Source: CAYJAY01 sp964370715
GTDB lineage: Bacteria > Bacillota > Clostridia > Oscillospirales > Ruminococcaceae
DNA length: 64,000 nucleotides
Assembly: GCA_964370715.1 (NCBI GenBank)
Contig: CAYJKJ010000008.1
Coordinates: 35,875-99,874 of the forward strand
Direction: 5' to 3'
The notes under the pieces were generated by a model. The model was not told the origin of the DNA. It saw only the letters and a program-made list of their open reading frames with translations, and did no database searches. Of the stretch, positions 34,616 to 43,332 are shown in pieces (within the stretch, counting starts at the first letter, position 1; the number at the start of each line of letters is the position of its first letter). The position numbers were made by a program, and so were the translations under genes.

Positions 34616-35731
34616 ATGATTATTAAAAATGCAGATGTTTATAATAATGGAAGGTTTGAACAAAAAGATCTTTTTATCGAAAACGAGCTTTTTTCGGAAA
34701 GCTCGGGCGGCGGCGAAACTATCGATGCAACAGGGCTTATGGCTATCCCTTCGGTTATCGATATCCACACCCACGGGGCGGTAGGGTTTGATTATTCAAC
34801 CTGTGACAGCGAAGGATTAAAGGCGATTTCGGAATATCTTGCGAAAAACGGAGTGTGTGCAAACTGCCCTACAAACGTTGCGTTACCTCTTGATAAACTT
34901 GAAGAGGTGGTTAAAAAAATAACGGAATACAAAACTGAGAATGGTTTCGATTTTGTTGGTATGCACATTGAAGGCCCTTTTTTAAGTTATGAAAAACGAG
35001 GCGCACATAATGCCGATTATCTTGTTGAACCGACCGTTAGCGATATCCAAAGGCTTGTTAAAGCATCGAACGACAGGATAAAAATTATATCGTTTGCGCC
35101 GGAACTTTCGGGAGCTTTCGAGGTTATTGAAGCGTTTAAAGACAGCATAACGCTTTCGGTTGCACACACTAGCGCAAACTACGACACCGCTAAAGCGGCG
35201 TTTGACGCTGGGATGAAACACCTTACCCACACGTTTAACGCTATGCCCCCGTTGCTCCACCGTGACCCTAGCGTTATAGGTGCGGCGTTTGACAGCCCCC
35301 ATGTTTTCGCTGAGGTTATAGCCGACAACGTTCATGTTCATAGATCCGCTATGAGGGTTTTATTTAAGTTGTTTGGTGAACAAAGAATGGTTTTGGTTTC
35401 CGATTGTCTAAGCGCAGCGGGGCTTCCCGATGGCGAATATCTTTCGGGCGACCTTAAAGTTATCGTTAAAGACAAAAAAGCGACACTCGAAAACGGAACG
35501 ATAGCAGGTTCTTCGACAACGCTCTATGAGTGCCTTAAAATTGCGGTTAAAGATATGGATATACCGCTGGTTTCGGCTATTAGAGCCACAAGCGAAAATC
35601 CGGCAAAAGCGATTAAGATTTTTGATAGATACGGAAGCATTGAAGCCGGAAAATATGCAAACGTTATTTTAGTAGATAATGATCTTGAGATTAAAAAGGT
35701 TATTCTAAAAGGAAGAGTTGTTGCAATCTAA
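34616..35731 (+). CDS. nagA: N-acetylglucosamine-6-phosphate deacetylase
   Basis: The 371-residue amidohydrolase removes acetate from GlcNAc-6-phosphate in amino-sugar and cell-wall recycling. Metal and active-site motifs are IDIHTHGAVGFD, GMHIEGPFLSYEKRGAHN, HLTHTFNAMPPLLHRDP and the catalytic Asp in VSDCLSAAG. The start at 34616 has AAAGGAG ten bases before it. An earlier in-frame ATG at 34562 lies upstream of a TATAAT (34573-34578) and is rejected. No nagB is adjacent. Confidence 0.94.
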   Translation: MIIKNADVYNNGRFEQKDLFIENELFSESSGGGETIDATGLMAIPSVIDIHTHGAVGFDYSTCDSEGLKAISEYLAKNGVCANCPTNVALPLDKLEEVVKKITEYKTENGFDFVGMHIEGPFLSYEKRGAHNADYLVEPTVSDIQRLVKASNDRIKIISFAPELSGAFEVIEAFKDSITLSVAHTSANYDTAKAAFDAGMKHLTHTFNAMPPLLHRDPSVIGAAFDSPHVFAEVIADNVHVHRSAMRVLFKLFGEQRMVLVSDCLSAAGLPDGEYLSGDLKVIVKDKKATLENGTIAGSSTTLYECLKIAVKDMDIPLVSAIRATSENPAKAIKIFDRYGSIEAGKYANVILVDNDLEIKKVILKGRVVAI

Positions 35732-35844
35732 AGCGTTTTTGCTATTGCTCAATCAATTGAATCATAGATAAAAAAGTTAGGTCAAGATTTTCTGTTATTT
35801 AGTTGGGAGAGCAGTATAAATGTATTGAAAGCGGGATTTTAAAT

Positions 35845-36453
35845 ATGCCATACACTATTAAAACTATCTCATCAAAAAGCGAAATACAGCTTTGCGAGGA
35901 GTTTACAGTTGAACAAAACAACGGTTGGGGATATAGCTATTCCCCAAAAACAACGGGACGAATGGGATATATACAAAACAGCGGCTTTCTAATCGAGATG
36001 ACCTGCTTTGAAAAAGACCCATTAACACGATATGCCAACACAAACGACCCGGTCTACACCGATAGCGCAATGGAAGCGTTTATCGATTTCAACCCGTTTT
36101 GCGAAACGCCGAAATATATTAACTTTGAGTTTAATTCAAACGGGGCGTTGCTTGCAAGCTATCGAAAAGATCGACAAGACAAAACGTTGTTAACGGAACT
36201 CACAGTCAATATACCGATAGTTGAAACGGTGGTGGAGAAGGATTTTTGGAAAGCGTCTCTTTTTACTTCGCTTGAATTTATTGGCGAAATTTTTGGGATA
36301 AACACATTTAATAAAGGTGACATTTTAAAGGGTAACTTTTTTAAGATAGGCGAAAACGATATTAATCCGCATTTTTTAAGCTATGCACCAATTAAAGCCG
36401 AAAGCCCAAACTTTCATCTGCCGGAATTTTTCGACACACTAACGATTGGTTAA
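35845..36453 (+). CDS. Carbohydrate-binding family 9-like (CBM9-type) protein
   Basis: The 202-residue protein has no signal peptide. It is beta-rich, with segments resembling CBM9-like domains (AMEAFIDFNP, YINFEFNSNGALLASYRKDR and a late FHLPEFF). Such proteins often occur singly in Clostridia beside sugar enzymes. The ATG at 35845 is preferred over an upstream TTG (35803); AAGCGGGA precedes it. Function beyond likely glycan contact is unknown. Confidence 0.7.
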   Translation: MPYTIKTISSKSEIQLCEEFTVEQNNGWGYSYSPKTTGRMGYIQNSGFLIEMTCFEKDPLTRYANTNDPVYTDSAMEAFIDFNPFCETPKYINFEFNSNGALLASYRKDRQDKTLLTELTVNIPIVETVVEKDFWKASLFTSLEFIGEIFGINTFNKGDILKGNFFKIGENDINPHFLSYAPIKAESPNFHLPEFFDTLTIG

Positions 36454-36488
36454 CAAAACAATAAGCGTTTTATTTAAGACATCAACAA

Positions 36489-36532
36489 AAGCCCGTTACA
36501 AAACAAAATGTTTTGCAACAGGCTCTTTTTTT
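36489..36532 (+). terminator. Terminator after the CBM9-like gene
   Basis: AAGCCCGTTACAAAACA pairs with TGTTTTGCAACAGGCT with two small interruptions and is followed by seven T residues. It lies in the convergent gap with secG. Confidence 0.8.
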
Positions 36533-36596
36533 AAAAGTTGAAGACGTTTTAATTAAACTTTAATAGTTAAACAGCAACGCATTAGCGGTCTAATTA

Positions 36597-36842
36597 TTAA
36601 GCAACTAAAGTTACAATGTTAACTGCAAGGGTTATAACGAAGAAAATAACAGCAAAAACTTTTGTCAATTTTGCAAGTTTTGCTTCATTAGCTTTTGTTT
36701 TTCCTCTAGCATCTGCATATGCACCGCCGCCGATAGCTCCCGAAAGACCGCTTCCTTTACTGCTTTGAAGCATAACCAAAACAATAATCAAGACACAGCT
36801 TACGATCAACAAGATCCCAGCAATAATTTCAATAGCACTCAT
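36597..36842 (-). CDS. secG: Preprotein translocase subunit SecG
   Basis: The 81-residue protein has two membrane helices (about 4-25 and 58-80) joined by the SecG loop VMLQSSKGSGLSGAIGGG. It is the auxiliary subunit of the SecYEG channel. Length is normal for Firmicutes. GGAGG stands before the start on the minus strand, and the gene has its own promoter. Confidence 0.94.
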   Translation of the reverse strand: MSAIEIIAGILLIVSCVLIIVLVMLQSSKGSGLSGAIGGGAYADARGKTKANEAKLAKLTKVFAVIFFVITLAVNIVTLVA

Positions 36843-36871
36843 GTTCTACCTCCAAAATAAATAGCATAGAT

Positions 36872-36900
36872 AATATACCACATTTAAAGAAAAATAGCAA
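36872..36900 (-). promoter_or_regulatory. Promoter of secG
   Basis: On the minus strand TTGCTA (36895-36900) and TATATT (36872-36877) have a 17-bp spacer, 30 bases before the start codon. Confidence 0.7.
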
Positions 36901-37000
36901 CAAATTTTAATTTCCTTTTTTTAATAATTAATAGTATCAACCAACAGTTCCTTTTATTTTTTTTCGATTGGGGTTATTATTATCCCATGGAGGTAGTATC

Positions 37001-37465
37001 ATGAACCAATTACTAATAGGTCAATTTATTTCGGAATGTCGAAAAGAAAAACAGCTGACCCAAGCGCAGCTCGCCGAAAAACTTAACATTACCAACCGAG
37101 CTGTTTCCAAATGGGAGACGGGCAACAGCATACCCGATGCATCTATCATGCTTGAACTTTGCGAAATACTGGGTATTAATGTTAATGAACTGTTGTGTGG
37201 CAAGAGATTGGATGAGAAGGAAGAAAAAAAGGAAGGCGAAAAAAATATAATTTCTTTGCTGCTTGCTAAAAAGGAATTAAAAAATCTGAGAAACTGCGCC
37301 TTTGTTTTGATGTTTGTTGGCCTTATGATGATTACATCAGTAACCTCGTTAATGGCCGACACAGCAGTTGAAAAAACTATCACGTTTTCGCTTGGCCTTC
37401 TTTCGTGGGGCTATGGGCTTTGGCTTAAAGTGAAGGTTGAAAAAGCGCTGAACAAGACGAAATAA
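37001..37465 (+). CDS. XRE-family regulator with C-terminal membrane segments
   Basis: The 154-residue protein has a Cro/CI-type helix-turn-helix (about 6-60, with LTQAQLAEKLNITNRAVSKWETG), a Lys/Glu-rich linker, and two hydrophobic helices near 100-120 and 123-142. This build is common in Clostridia among membrane-tethered regulators. Its target is not apparent; it stands alone between secG and the MATE gene. TGGAGGT precedes the ATG at 37001. Confidence 0.9.
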   Translation: MNQLLIGQFISECRKEKQLTQAQLAEKLNITNRAVSKWETGNSIPDASIMLELCEILGINVNELLCGKRLDEKEEKKEGEKNIISLLLAKKELKNLRNCAFVLMFVGLMMITSVTSLMADTAVEKTITFSLGLLSWGYGLWLKVKVEKALNKTK

Positions 37466-37567
37466 CAAAACGTAGTGTTTGATACAAATAAACTGAATGT
37501 ATAATTTTTCAAAAACAAAAGCGTTCAATGGTATATGTTAAGAAATGTCGATAACTAGGGTGCAACA

Positions 37568-38902
37568 TTAATATTGATACTTTTGTTTATTCTTTTTATA
37601 AAAGAAAATGCAAACGATAAAAGCTAGGAACTCTGCAACAGGAACGGCCATCCACACGCCGTTTAGGTCGAACAGTTTGGGAAGGGTTAACAGCGAAAGA
37701 ACGATAAACACTAAACTGCGCATAACCGAGATGATAGCGGAAACTTTTCCGTTTGAAAGGGAGGTGAACAGCGCTGAAAAAAACAGGTTATAACCCATAA
37801 ACAGATAGGTAGGAAGAAACACAAATAATCCTTGTTTTGCCATTTCAAACGTTGCACTGTCTTTCGAAATGAATATGCTAACCGCCCGGTCCGCAAAAAC
37901 CAACGTTAAAGCGATTACAATCGCCGACGCTATCGACACCACTTTAAAGCTTTTTAATACAACATCTCGCAAGCCTTCATGATTTTGTTCACCATATTTA
38001 TAAGCGATAATCGGCGAGACACCAAGAGTGTATCCGCTATATATAGCGCTTTGGAACATTTGAATATACAATATAACGCTTATTGCCGCAACCCCCGAAT
38101 CGCCAACCATAGCAAGAAGGATGAAGTTGAACATCATCGTTGTGATAGAGGTTGCGAGCGAACCGACAAGCTCGGATGAGCCGTTAAATATGCTTTGTCC
38201 CAATGTTTTTAAGTTTAATTTGGGTTTAACAAAATGCAGTATACCTTTTCTATTACATAAAAAATAGAAAAAACCGATAACTCCGGGAAGTGCGTTACCA
38301 ATTCCGGTTGCAAGACCAGCGCCCGCAATTCCAAGATTCAATAACTTTGGAGATATAAGAACATAGTCGAGAATGATGTTGGTTATCCCGCCCGAAAGGC
38401 CTAAAATCAACCCGACAGTTGGTTTGCCTGCCGTTACCATAAAGGATTGAATAAACACCATGAAAAAAATCGGAATAATAAACCCGGCAACACTTAACAG
38501 ATAGTCTTTTGCAAGCGAGTATAAATTTTCACTAACACCAAGCGATCTTAAAAGAACGTCGGGATAGACAAAAACAACTACAGTTAGTATCGCTCCGAGA
38601 ACGCCGCCTATGATGTAGATAACAGTTAGAAATTCACGGGCTTCTCGAGCGTTTCCTTGCCCCAAAAATTTAGCAATAACGGCATTGCCACCCGTTGCAA
38701 ACATAAGCCCGACCGCTAATACAACCCCGACAATCGGCATAATCAAGTTAACAGCGGCAAGAGCATCTTCGCCAACAAGCGCTGAAACGAAAACACCGTC
38801 TATGATTGAATAGGTAGACATGAATATCATCATAAACATACTGGGAAGAGTGTATTTCAAAAGTTCCAGCATATTAAATTTTTTTGCTAAAGGACTAATC
38901 AT
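37568..38902 (-). CDS. MATE-family multidrug/sodium efflux transporter
   Basis: The 444-residue protein has 12 membrane helices in two six-helix halves. The start region TLPSMFMMIFMSTYSIIDGVFVS and ATGGNAVIAKFLGQGN are typical of the DinF/NorM-like group, which expels cationic drugs in exchange for Na+ or H+. Its start codon shares one base with the stop of the upstream MarR gene (TAATG), so translation is coupled and expression is controlled by that regulator. Confidence 0.94.
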   Translation of the reverse strand: MISPLAKKFNMLELLKYTLPSMFMMIFMSTYSIIDGVFVSALVGEDALAAVNLIMPIVGVVLAVGLMFATGGNAVIAKFLGQGNAREAREFLTVIYIIGGVLGAILTVVVFVYPDVLLRSLGVSENLYSLAKDYLLSVAGFIIPIFFMVFIQSFMVTAGKPTVGLILGLSGGITNIILDYVLISPKLLNLGIAGAGLATGIGNALPGVIGFFYFLCNRKGILHFVKPKLNLKTLGQSIFNGSSELVGSLATSITTMMFNFILLAMVGDSGVAAISVILYIQMFQSAIYSGYTLGVSPIIAYKYGEQNHEGLRDVVLKSFKVVSIASAIVIALTLVFADRAVSIFISKDSATFEMAKQGLFVFLPTYLFMGYNLFFSALFTSLSNGKVSAIISVMRSLVFIVLSLLTLPKLFDLNGVWMAVPVAEFLAFIVCIFFYKKNKQKYQY

Positions 38903-39354
38903 TATTTATTACCTCGGTTATCCTGTTCCACTAAATTATTTGAAAGGTCTTCCAAAATGCGACAAAACAAATCGATGTTTTGTTCGCCGTATTTTTCATA
39001 TAAAATGTGTTCTGCTTGTAGTGATTGTTCGGCACAGCTATCAAAAAAGTCTGATTTTTCAGGATTTGTCGCAAGATAAAAAACCCTCTTGTCTTTTTCG
39101 CTTTGGGTTCTGATAATGTAGCCTTTTTTGCAAAGTTCGTTGATTTTTTGGGTCACCGATGGTCTTGTTATGTTTAGCATATCGGCGATTTGCGAGGCTG
39201 TGTATAAATTTTGGTGTGTTTCGATAATGTTTAGATAAAGCAGATCGTGATACGAAAGATCCCCCGAATTGTTTTTAGAATAGGCTCGTTTCAACTCCGA
39301 AAGCGACATATCATGAAATATTTTATCAAGCAGGTTGTTTATTTTTCCGCTCAT
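38902..39354 (-). CDS. MarR-family transcriptional regulator
   Basis: The 150-residue protein has a winged helix-turn-helix (about 45-105) with YTASQIADMLNITRPSVTQKINELCKKGYI followed by the wing TQSEKDKRVFYLA. MarR proteins repress adjacent efflux genes until a ligand binds. Here the next gene is the MATE pump, overlapping by one base. A palindrome in the leader (39377-39392) is the candidate autoregulatory site. AAAGGAGC precedes the start. Confidence 0.93.
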   Translation of the reverse strand: MSGKINNLLDKIFHDMSLSELKRAYSKNNSGDLSYHDLLYLNIIETHQNLYTASQIADMLNITRPSVTQKINELCKKGYIIRTQSEKDKRVFYLATNPEKSDFFDSCAEQSLQAEHILYEKYGEQNIDLFCRILEDLSNNLVEQDNRGNK

Positions 39355-39376
39355 TACAAAGCTCCTTTCACAACTA

Positions 39377-39443
39377 TTAAATAGATATTTAAAACTAATT
39401 AATATGATATAACTATTTTAGCTTAACTATATTGCTTTGTCAA
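39377..39443 (-). promoter_or_regulatory. Promoter and candidate operator of the MarR-MATE operon
   Basis: On the minus strand TTGACA (39438-39443) and TAAAAT (39415-39420) have a 17-bp spacer. TTAAATAGATATTTAA (39377-39392 on the plus strand), with 7-bp arms, lies just downstream of the expected start site, where a MarR dimer would block elongation. Confidence 0.7.
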
Positions 39444-39515
39444 GACGATTTTTTTATTTTCTATTTTTTGTAGGGTTGGGTTAAAATAGTTGTTGAGCGG
39501 GTGAAGAAATTTAAG

Positions 39516-39544
39516 TTGATTTTATTTAGGATTTATTTTAAAAT
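39516..39544 (+). promoter_or_regulatory. Promoter of tRNA-Leu
   Basis: TTGATT (39516-39521) and TAAAAT (39539-39544) have a 17-bp spacer, 24 bases before the tRNA. Confidence 0.7.
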
Positions 39545-39568
39545 ATAAGAAGAGACTAAATAAAGTAT

Positions 39569-39655
39569 GCGGGTATGGCGGAATTGGCAGACGCGTTAGA
39601 TTCAGGTTCTAATGGTCCAAAGACTGTGCAGGTTCAAGTCCTGTTACCCGCACCA
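39569..39655 (+). tRNA. tRNA-Leu (anticodon CAG)
   Basis: This is a class II tRNA with a long variable arm. The acceptor GCGGGTA pairs with TACCCGC, the anticodon stem TTAGA/TCTAA holds loop TTCAGGT, the T-arm contains GGTTCAAGT, and CCA is encoded. Confidence 0.95.
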
Positions 39656-39662
39656 AAAAAAT

Positions 39663-39703
39663 CTTGCATTTAAGCCATTATTCGGCTAATGCAAGGTTTT
39701 TTC
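39663..39703 (+). terminator. Terminator of tRNA-Leu
   Basis: CTTGCATT (39663-39670) and AATGCAAG (39688-39695), with inner AGCC/GGCT pairing, are followed by TTTTTTC. Confidence 0.85.
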
Positions 39704-39929
39704 TTTTGCAAAAATTTCACCGTACCGCTGTTTTGTACCGCTGCAGAAAAAATATTGGTTGTCGGGATTATCATGTATGAATGTATAATTAAGATTAGCT
39801 CCACAGTCAAAAAGTTAAGATAGTCAGATAACAAATGATTTGGGACTTTTTTCGGTAAGAGATTTACAAAAAAGTTATTCAAAGATTGCTGTAATTATTT
39901 TGTCTTAAATAAAATGTTCACAATTTATT

Positions 39930-39985
39930 CATTGACCAATCGTTCAAAGTGTGTTACACTACGTCTATTGAACGATTGGTCAATG
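39930..39985 (+). promoter_or_regulatory. Promoter and paired palindromic operators of the TetR gene
   Basis: CATTGACCAATCGTTCAA (39930-39947) and its exact complement TTGAACGATTGGTCAATG (39968-39985) form an 18-bp inverted repeat. Each arm is itself an imperfect palindrome (TTGA...TCAA). A TTGACC/TACACT promoter with a 16-bp spacer (39933-39938 and 39955-39960) is embedded, so the two sites bracket the -10. Confidence 0.8.
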
Positions 39986-40008
39986 AGGTTTTGATGGAGG
40001 TTTTAGAT

Positions 40009-40617
40009 ATGAACAAAGTCGATTTAAACAATGAGACGGTATTTAAAATAGTGGAAAGTGCAATTGAGCTTTTTAACATCAATGGATATGCCGGCACATC
40101 AATCAGCGATATTTCAAAAAGAGCCGGGTTGTCAAAAGGTATTTTGTATCACTATTTTAAAAACAAAGATGAGTTATACCTTTTTTGTGTAAAATTGTGT
40201 ATTGAAGAATATGCGAAATATCTTAATGATAATTTATTAAATCCAATATCACAATCCGATGCTATTGCAGAAAACGTAAAGGTTAGGATACAGTTTTTTA
40301 ATCAGTATCCGCAATATAAGACACTGTTCAACTATATAGTTGCAAGAAAACCTAGCCATCTTGCAAAGGAATTGGTGGACATAAGGCAAACATTGGTTGA
40401 AAGCAATATCAATCGCCTTGAAACGCTTATAGGAAATGTGAACCTTGGAAAAGGAATTGAAAAAAGCGATATCATTGCGTTCACAGCAATAATTCAAAAC
40501 AGCTCTTCTTTTTTGTTGCAAGATGGTTTTGATGAGGAAAAAAGAAATGAGCAAATAGCAACGGTAGTAAGATTAACAAAGATATTTATTAACGGCTTAA
40601 AAGAAGATGTTGTATAG
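40009..40617 (+). CDS. TetR-family transcriptional regulator
   Basis: The 202-residue protein has an N-terminal helix-turn-helix (about 10-55) with YAGTSISDISKRAGLSKGILYHYFKNKDELY and an all-helical ligand domain. The start at 40009 is chosen because TGGAGGT lies eight bases upstream; longer in-frame versions would cover the operators. The paired palindromes before it indicate autoregulation. The next gene, a TauE/SafE exporter, starts 38 bases after its stop and is the probable target. Confidence 0.93.
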   Translation: MNKVDLNNETVFKIVESAIELFNINGYAGTSISDISKRAGLSKGILYHYFKNKDELYLFCVKLCIEEYAKYLNDNLLNPISQSDAIAENVKVRIQFFNQYPQYKTLFNYIVARKPSHLAKELVDIRQTLVESNINRLETLIGNVNLGKGIEKSDIIAFTAIIQNSSSFLLQDGFDEEKRNEQIATVVRLTKIFINGLKEDVV

Positions 40618-40655
40618 CAGGTTTTATTAAGTCAATAACAAAGAAAGAAGAAAAA

Positions 40656-41438
40656 ATGATTAGTAACACAGTTATAATTTGTATTTTAGCGGGAATAGGA
40701 GCCGGTCTTGGAACAGGGTTTGCCGGAATGAGTGCCGCTGTCGTGATAACCCCAATGCTTATCACATTTTTAGGAATGAATCCATATGAAGCTATCGGAA
40801 TAGCTCTTGCTTCGGATGTTCTTGCAAGCGCTGTTTCAGCTTATACATATGGAAAAAACAAAAACATAGACATTAAAAACAGCAAAATCCTTTTAATAAG
40901 CGTGTTGGCGTTTACATTTATCGGGGCATTCATCGCGAGTTTAGTCCCGGCAGAATCGATGGGAAACATTGCGGTTTATATGTCACTTATATTGGGAATT
41001 AAATTTTTGCGAAAAAAAGAAACAGACATACCAAAACAAAAGAAAGCCGCAAAAGGTGCTTTGAAAATAGTTCTCCCTATTTTGTGTGGAGCTGTAATAG
41101 GATTTATCTGTGGGTTTATCGGATCGGGCGGCGGAATAATGATGCTTGCATTAATGATGAGCGTATTGGGATATGAACATAAAAAAGCTGTTGGAACAAG
41201 CGTGTTTATTATGACGTTCACGGCATTGTTTGGCGCCGTGTCACACTTTACAATTCAAAAAATCATACCGGATTTAACAGTGCTGACGATTTGTGTGATA
41301 TCAACTCTAACTTTCGCTTTGATAGGGGCAAAGTTTGCAAACAAAGCGAAACCGATGGTTTTAAACAAAGCAACAGGAACGGTTCTAACTACCCTTGGCG
41401 TATTTTTAATAGCAGCAGATAGATTGCTGTTTGTATAA
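40656..41438 (+). CDS. TauE/SafE-family membrane exporter
   Basis: The 260-residue protein has about eight helices. Two related halves carry GLGTGFAGMSAAVVITPML near the start and GFICGFIGSGGGIMMLALMM in the middle, the internal repeat of the TauE/SafE family. Members move sulfite or organosulfonates out of the cell, but specificity varies and cannot be read here. It lies between a TetR regulator and ftsH, 24 bases before the latter's likely start. AAAGAAGAAAAA precedes its ATG. Confidence 0.88.
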   Translation: MISNTVIICILAGIGAGLGTGFAGMSAAVVITPMLITFLGMNPYEAIGIALASDVLASAVSAYTYGKNKNIDIKNSKILLISVLAFTFIGAFIASLVPAESMGNIAVYMSLILGIKFLRKKETDIPKQKKAAKGALKIVLPILCGAVIGFICGFIGSGGGIMMLALMMSVLGYEHKKAVGTSVFIMTFTALFGAVSHFTIQKIIPDLTVLTICVISTLTFALIGAKFANKAKPMVLNKATGTVLTTLGVFLIAADRLLFV

Positions 41439-41462
41439 TATATGAAAAAAGGAAACAATAAC

Positions 41463-43307
41463 ATGAAAAAAGATATGATGAAATTAAAGCGCAACAAACC
41501 GTTTATATATTATTGGCTTGTTGCAATGGCAATAATACTTGTGTTCAACATTGTAACAACGCTATTGTTTGGCAGAAACACCGTAACCAACGTAACGTAT
41601 GATGTTTTTCTCGACGACTTAAACGCCGGGAATATATCGACGGTTCAAGTTATGGACGAGAGCATTATGTATGGAATTGAAACAATAGTCGAGGGGGAAC
41701 AAGAACCAAAACTTGACGTTTATTCAACAGCAAGAATGCAGGACAGCGACCTTGTTGATAGGCTCTATGATTCGGGAGCAGAGTTTATCGAAGTGTTCCC
41801 AAAAGAAAGCTCGTTTTTGATGAACCTAATAAGCACTATTGTTATGATAGTTATTTTCGCTCTTATTTGGCGATTTATAATGTCTAAGATGATGAAAGGA
41901 ATGGGCGGGGGAGGCTCAATGTCTTTCGGCAAATCAAATGCAAAGATTTATGCCGAAACCCAAACAGGAAAAACATTTAACGATGTAGCGGGGCAAGAGG
42001 AAGCCAAAGAAGCGTTGACAGAAGTTGTGGATTTCCTTAACAACCCAAAAAAATATGCTGATATTGGAGCTAGCTTGCCAAAAGGGGTTCTTTTGGTTGG
42101 CCCTCCCGGCACCGGCAAAACACTTTTAGCGAAAGCAGTTGCAGGAGAATCCAACGTTCCGTTTTTCTCGATTTCCGGTTCGGAGTTTGTCGAAATGTTT
42201 GTTGGCATGGGTGCGGCAAAAGTGAGGGATCTATTTAAACAGGCAAATGAAAAGGCACCATGTATAATTTTTATTGATGAGATCGACACTATAGGTAAAA
42301 AAAGAGACAGTGGGATGGGCGGCAACGACGAACGCGAACAGACTTTAAATCAGCTTTTAGCCGAAATGGATGGTTTCGACGGACAAAAAGGCGTTGTGTT
42401 GCTTGCCGCTAGTAACCGCCCCGAAATTCTCGACAAAGCGTTAACAAGACCCGGAAGGTTTGATAGAAGAGTGCCGGTCGAACTTCCGGATCAAAAAGGC
42501 AGACAAGCAATCTTGGAGGTGCACGGAAAAAATGTTAAGCTTTCAAAAGACATAGAGTTTGAAAAAATTGCACGGGCTTCTTCCGGTGCAAGCGGTGCAG
42601 AACTCGCAAACATTATAAATGAAGCGGCCTTAAGAGCGGTTAGAGACGGCAGAAATTCTGTAATGCAATCCGACTTAGAGGAAAGTGTTGAGGTGGTTAT
42701 CGCAGGCTATCAAAGAAAAAATGCGGCGGTATCAGAGCGAGAAAAGAAAATTGTTGCGTATCACGAAACGGGTCACGCTTTAGTAGCGGCAAAGCAAAAC
42801 GACAGCGCTCCCGTGCACAAAATCACAATTATCCCTCGAACTTCGGGTGCTTTGGGATACACTATGCAAGTTGACAACGACGAAAAGTTTCTCATGAGCA
42901 AAGAGCAAGCACTTAATAAAATTGCAACCTTCACAGGTGGTCGAGCAGCAGAACAACTTGTTTTCAAATCTATCACAACGGGTGCATCAAACGACATTGA
43001 GCAGGCAACAAAGATAGCAAGATCGATGGTAACTCGTTTTGGCATGAGCGATAAGTTTGGGATGGTAGCTCTCGAAACGGTGAACAATCAATATCTTGGA
43101 GGAGATACCTCGATGATCTGTTCTGCCGAAACTGCAAAAATAATTGACGATGAAGTGATTGAAATAGTTAGCTCACAGTATGACAAGGCGATGCAAATTT
43201 TAAAAGAAAACGAACCAAAGCTTCATGAAATCTCTATGTATCTTCTTGAAAAAGAAACGATAACAGGAGATGAGTTCATGGAAATTTTAAATAACAAAAA
43301 CCGTTAA
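41463..43307 (+). CDS. ftsH: ATP-dependent zinc metalloprotease FtsH
   Basis: The 614-residue membrane protease has an N-terminal helix (about 15-37), an external domain, a second helix (about 118-140), and an AAA module with Walker A GPPGTGKT (213-220) and Walker B IIFIDEIDTIG. The peptidase carries zinc motif HETGH (434-438). It degrades unfolded or regulatory membrane proteins. The start at 41463 has AAAGGAAAC before it; an upstream ATG at 41442 is less well placed. Its place in a TetR-exporter operon is unusual and may mark an additional copy, but other ftsH genes cannot be checked here. Confidence 0.95.
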   Translation: MKKDMMKLKRNKPFIYYWLVAMAIILVFNIVTTLLFGRNTVTNVTYDVFLDDLNAGNISTVQVMDESIMYGIETIVEGEQEPKLDVYSTARMQDSDLVDRLYDSGAEFIEVFPKESSFLMNLISTIVMIVIFALIWRFIMSKMMKGMGGGGSMSFGKSNAKIYAETQTGKTFNDVAGQEEAKEALTEVVDFLNNPKKYADIGASLPKGVLLVGPPGTGKTLLAKAVAGESNVPFFSISGSEFVEMFVGMGAAKVRDLFKQANEKAPCIIFIDEIDTIGKKRDSGMGGNDEREQTLNQLLAEMDGFDGQKGVVLLAASNRPEILDKALTRPGRFDRRVPVELPDQKGRQAILEVHGKNVKLSKDIEFEKIARASSGASGAELANIINEAALRAVRDGRNSVMQSDLEESVEVVIAGYQRKNAAVSEREKKIVAYHETGHALVAAKQNDSAPVHKITIIPRTSGALGYTMQVDNDEKFLMSKEQALNKIATFTGGRAAEQLVFKSITTGASNDIEQATKIARSMVTRFGMSDKFGMVALETVNNQYLGGDTSMICSAETAKIIDDEVIEIVSSQYDKAMQILKENEPKLHEISMYLLEKETITGDEFMEILNNKNR

Positions 43308-43332
43308 TCTGTCTGACTCAATATATAATAAA

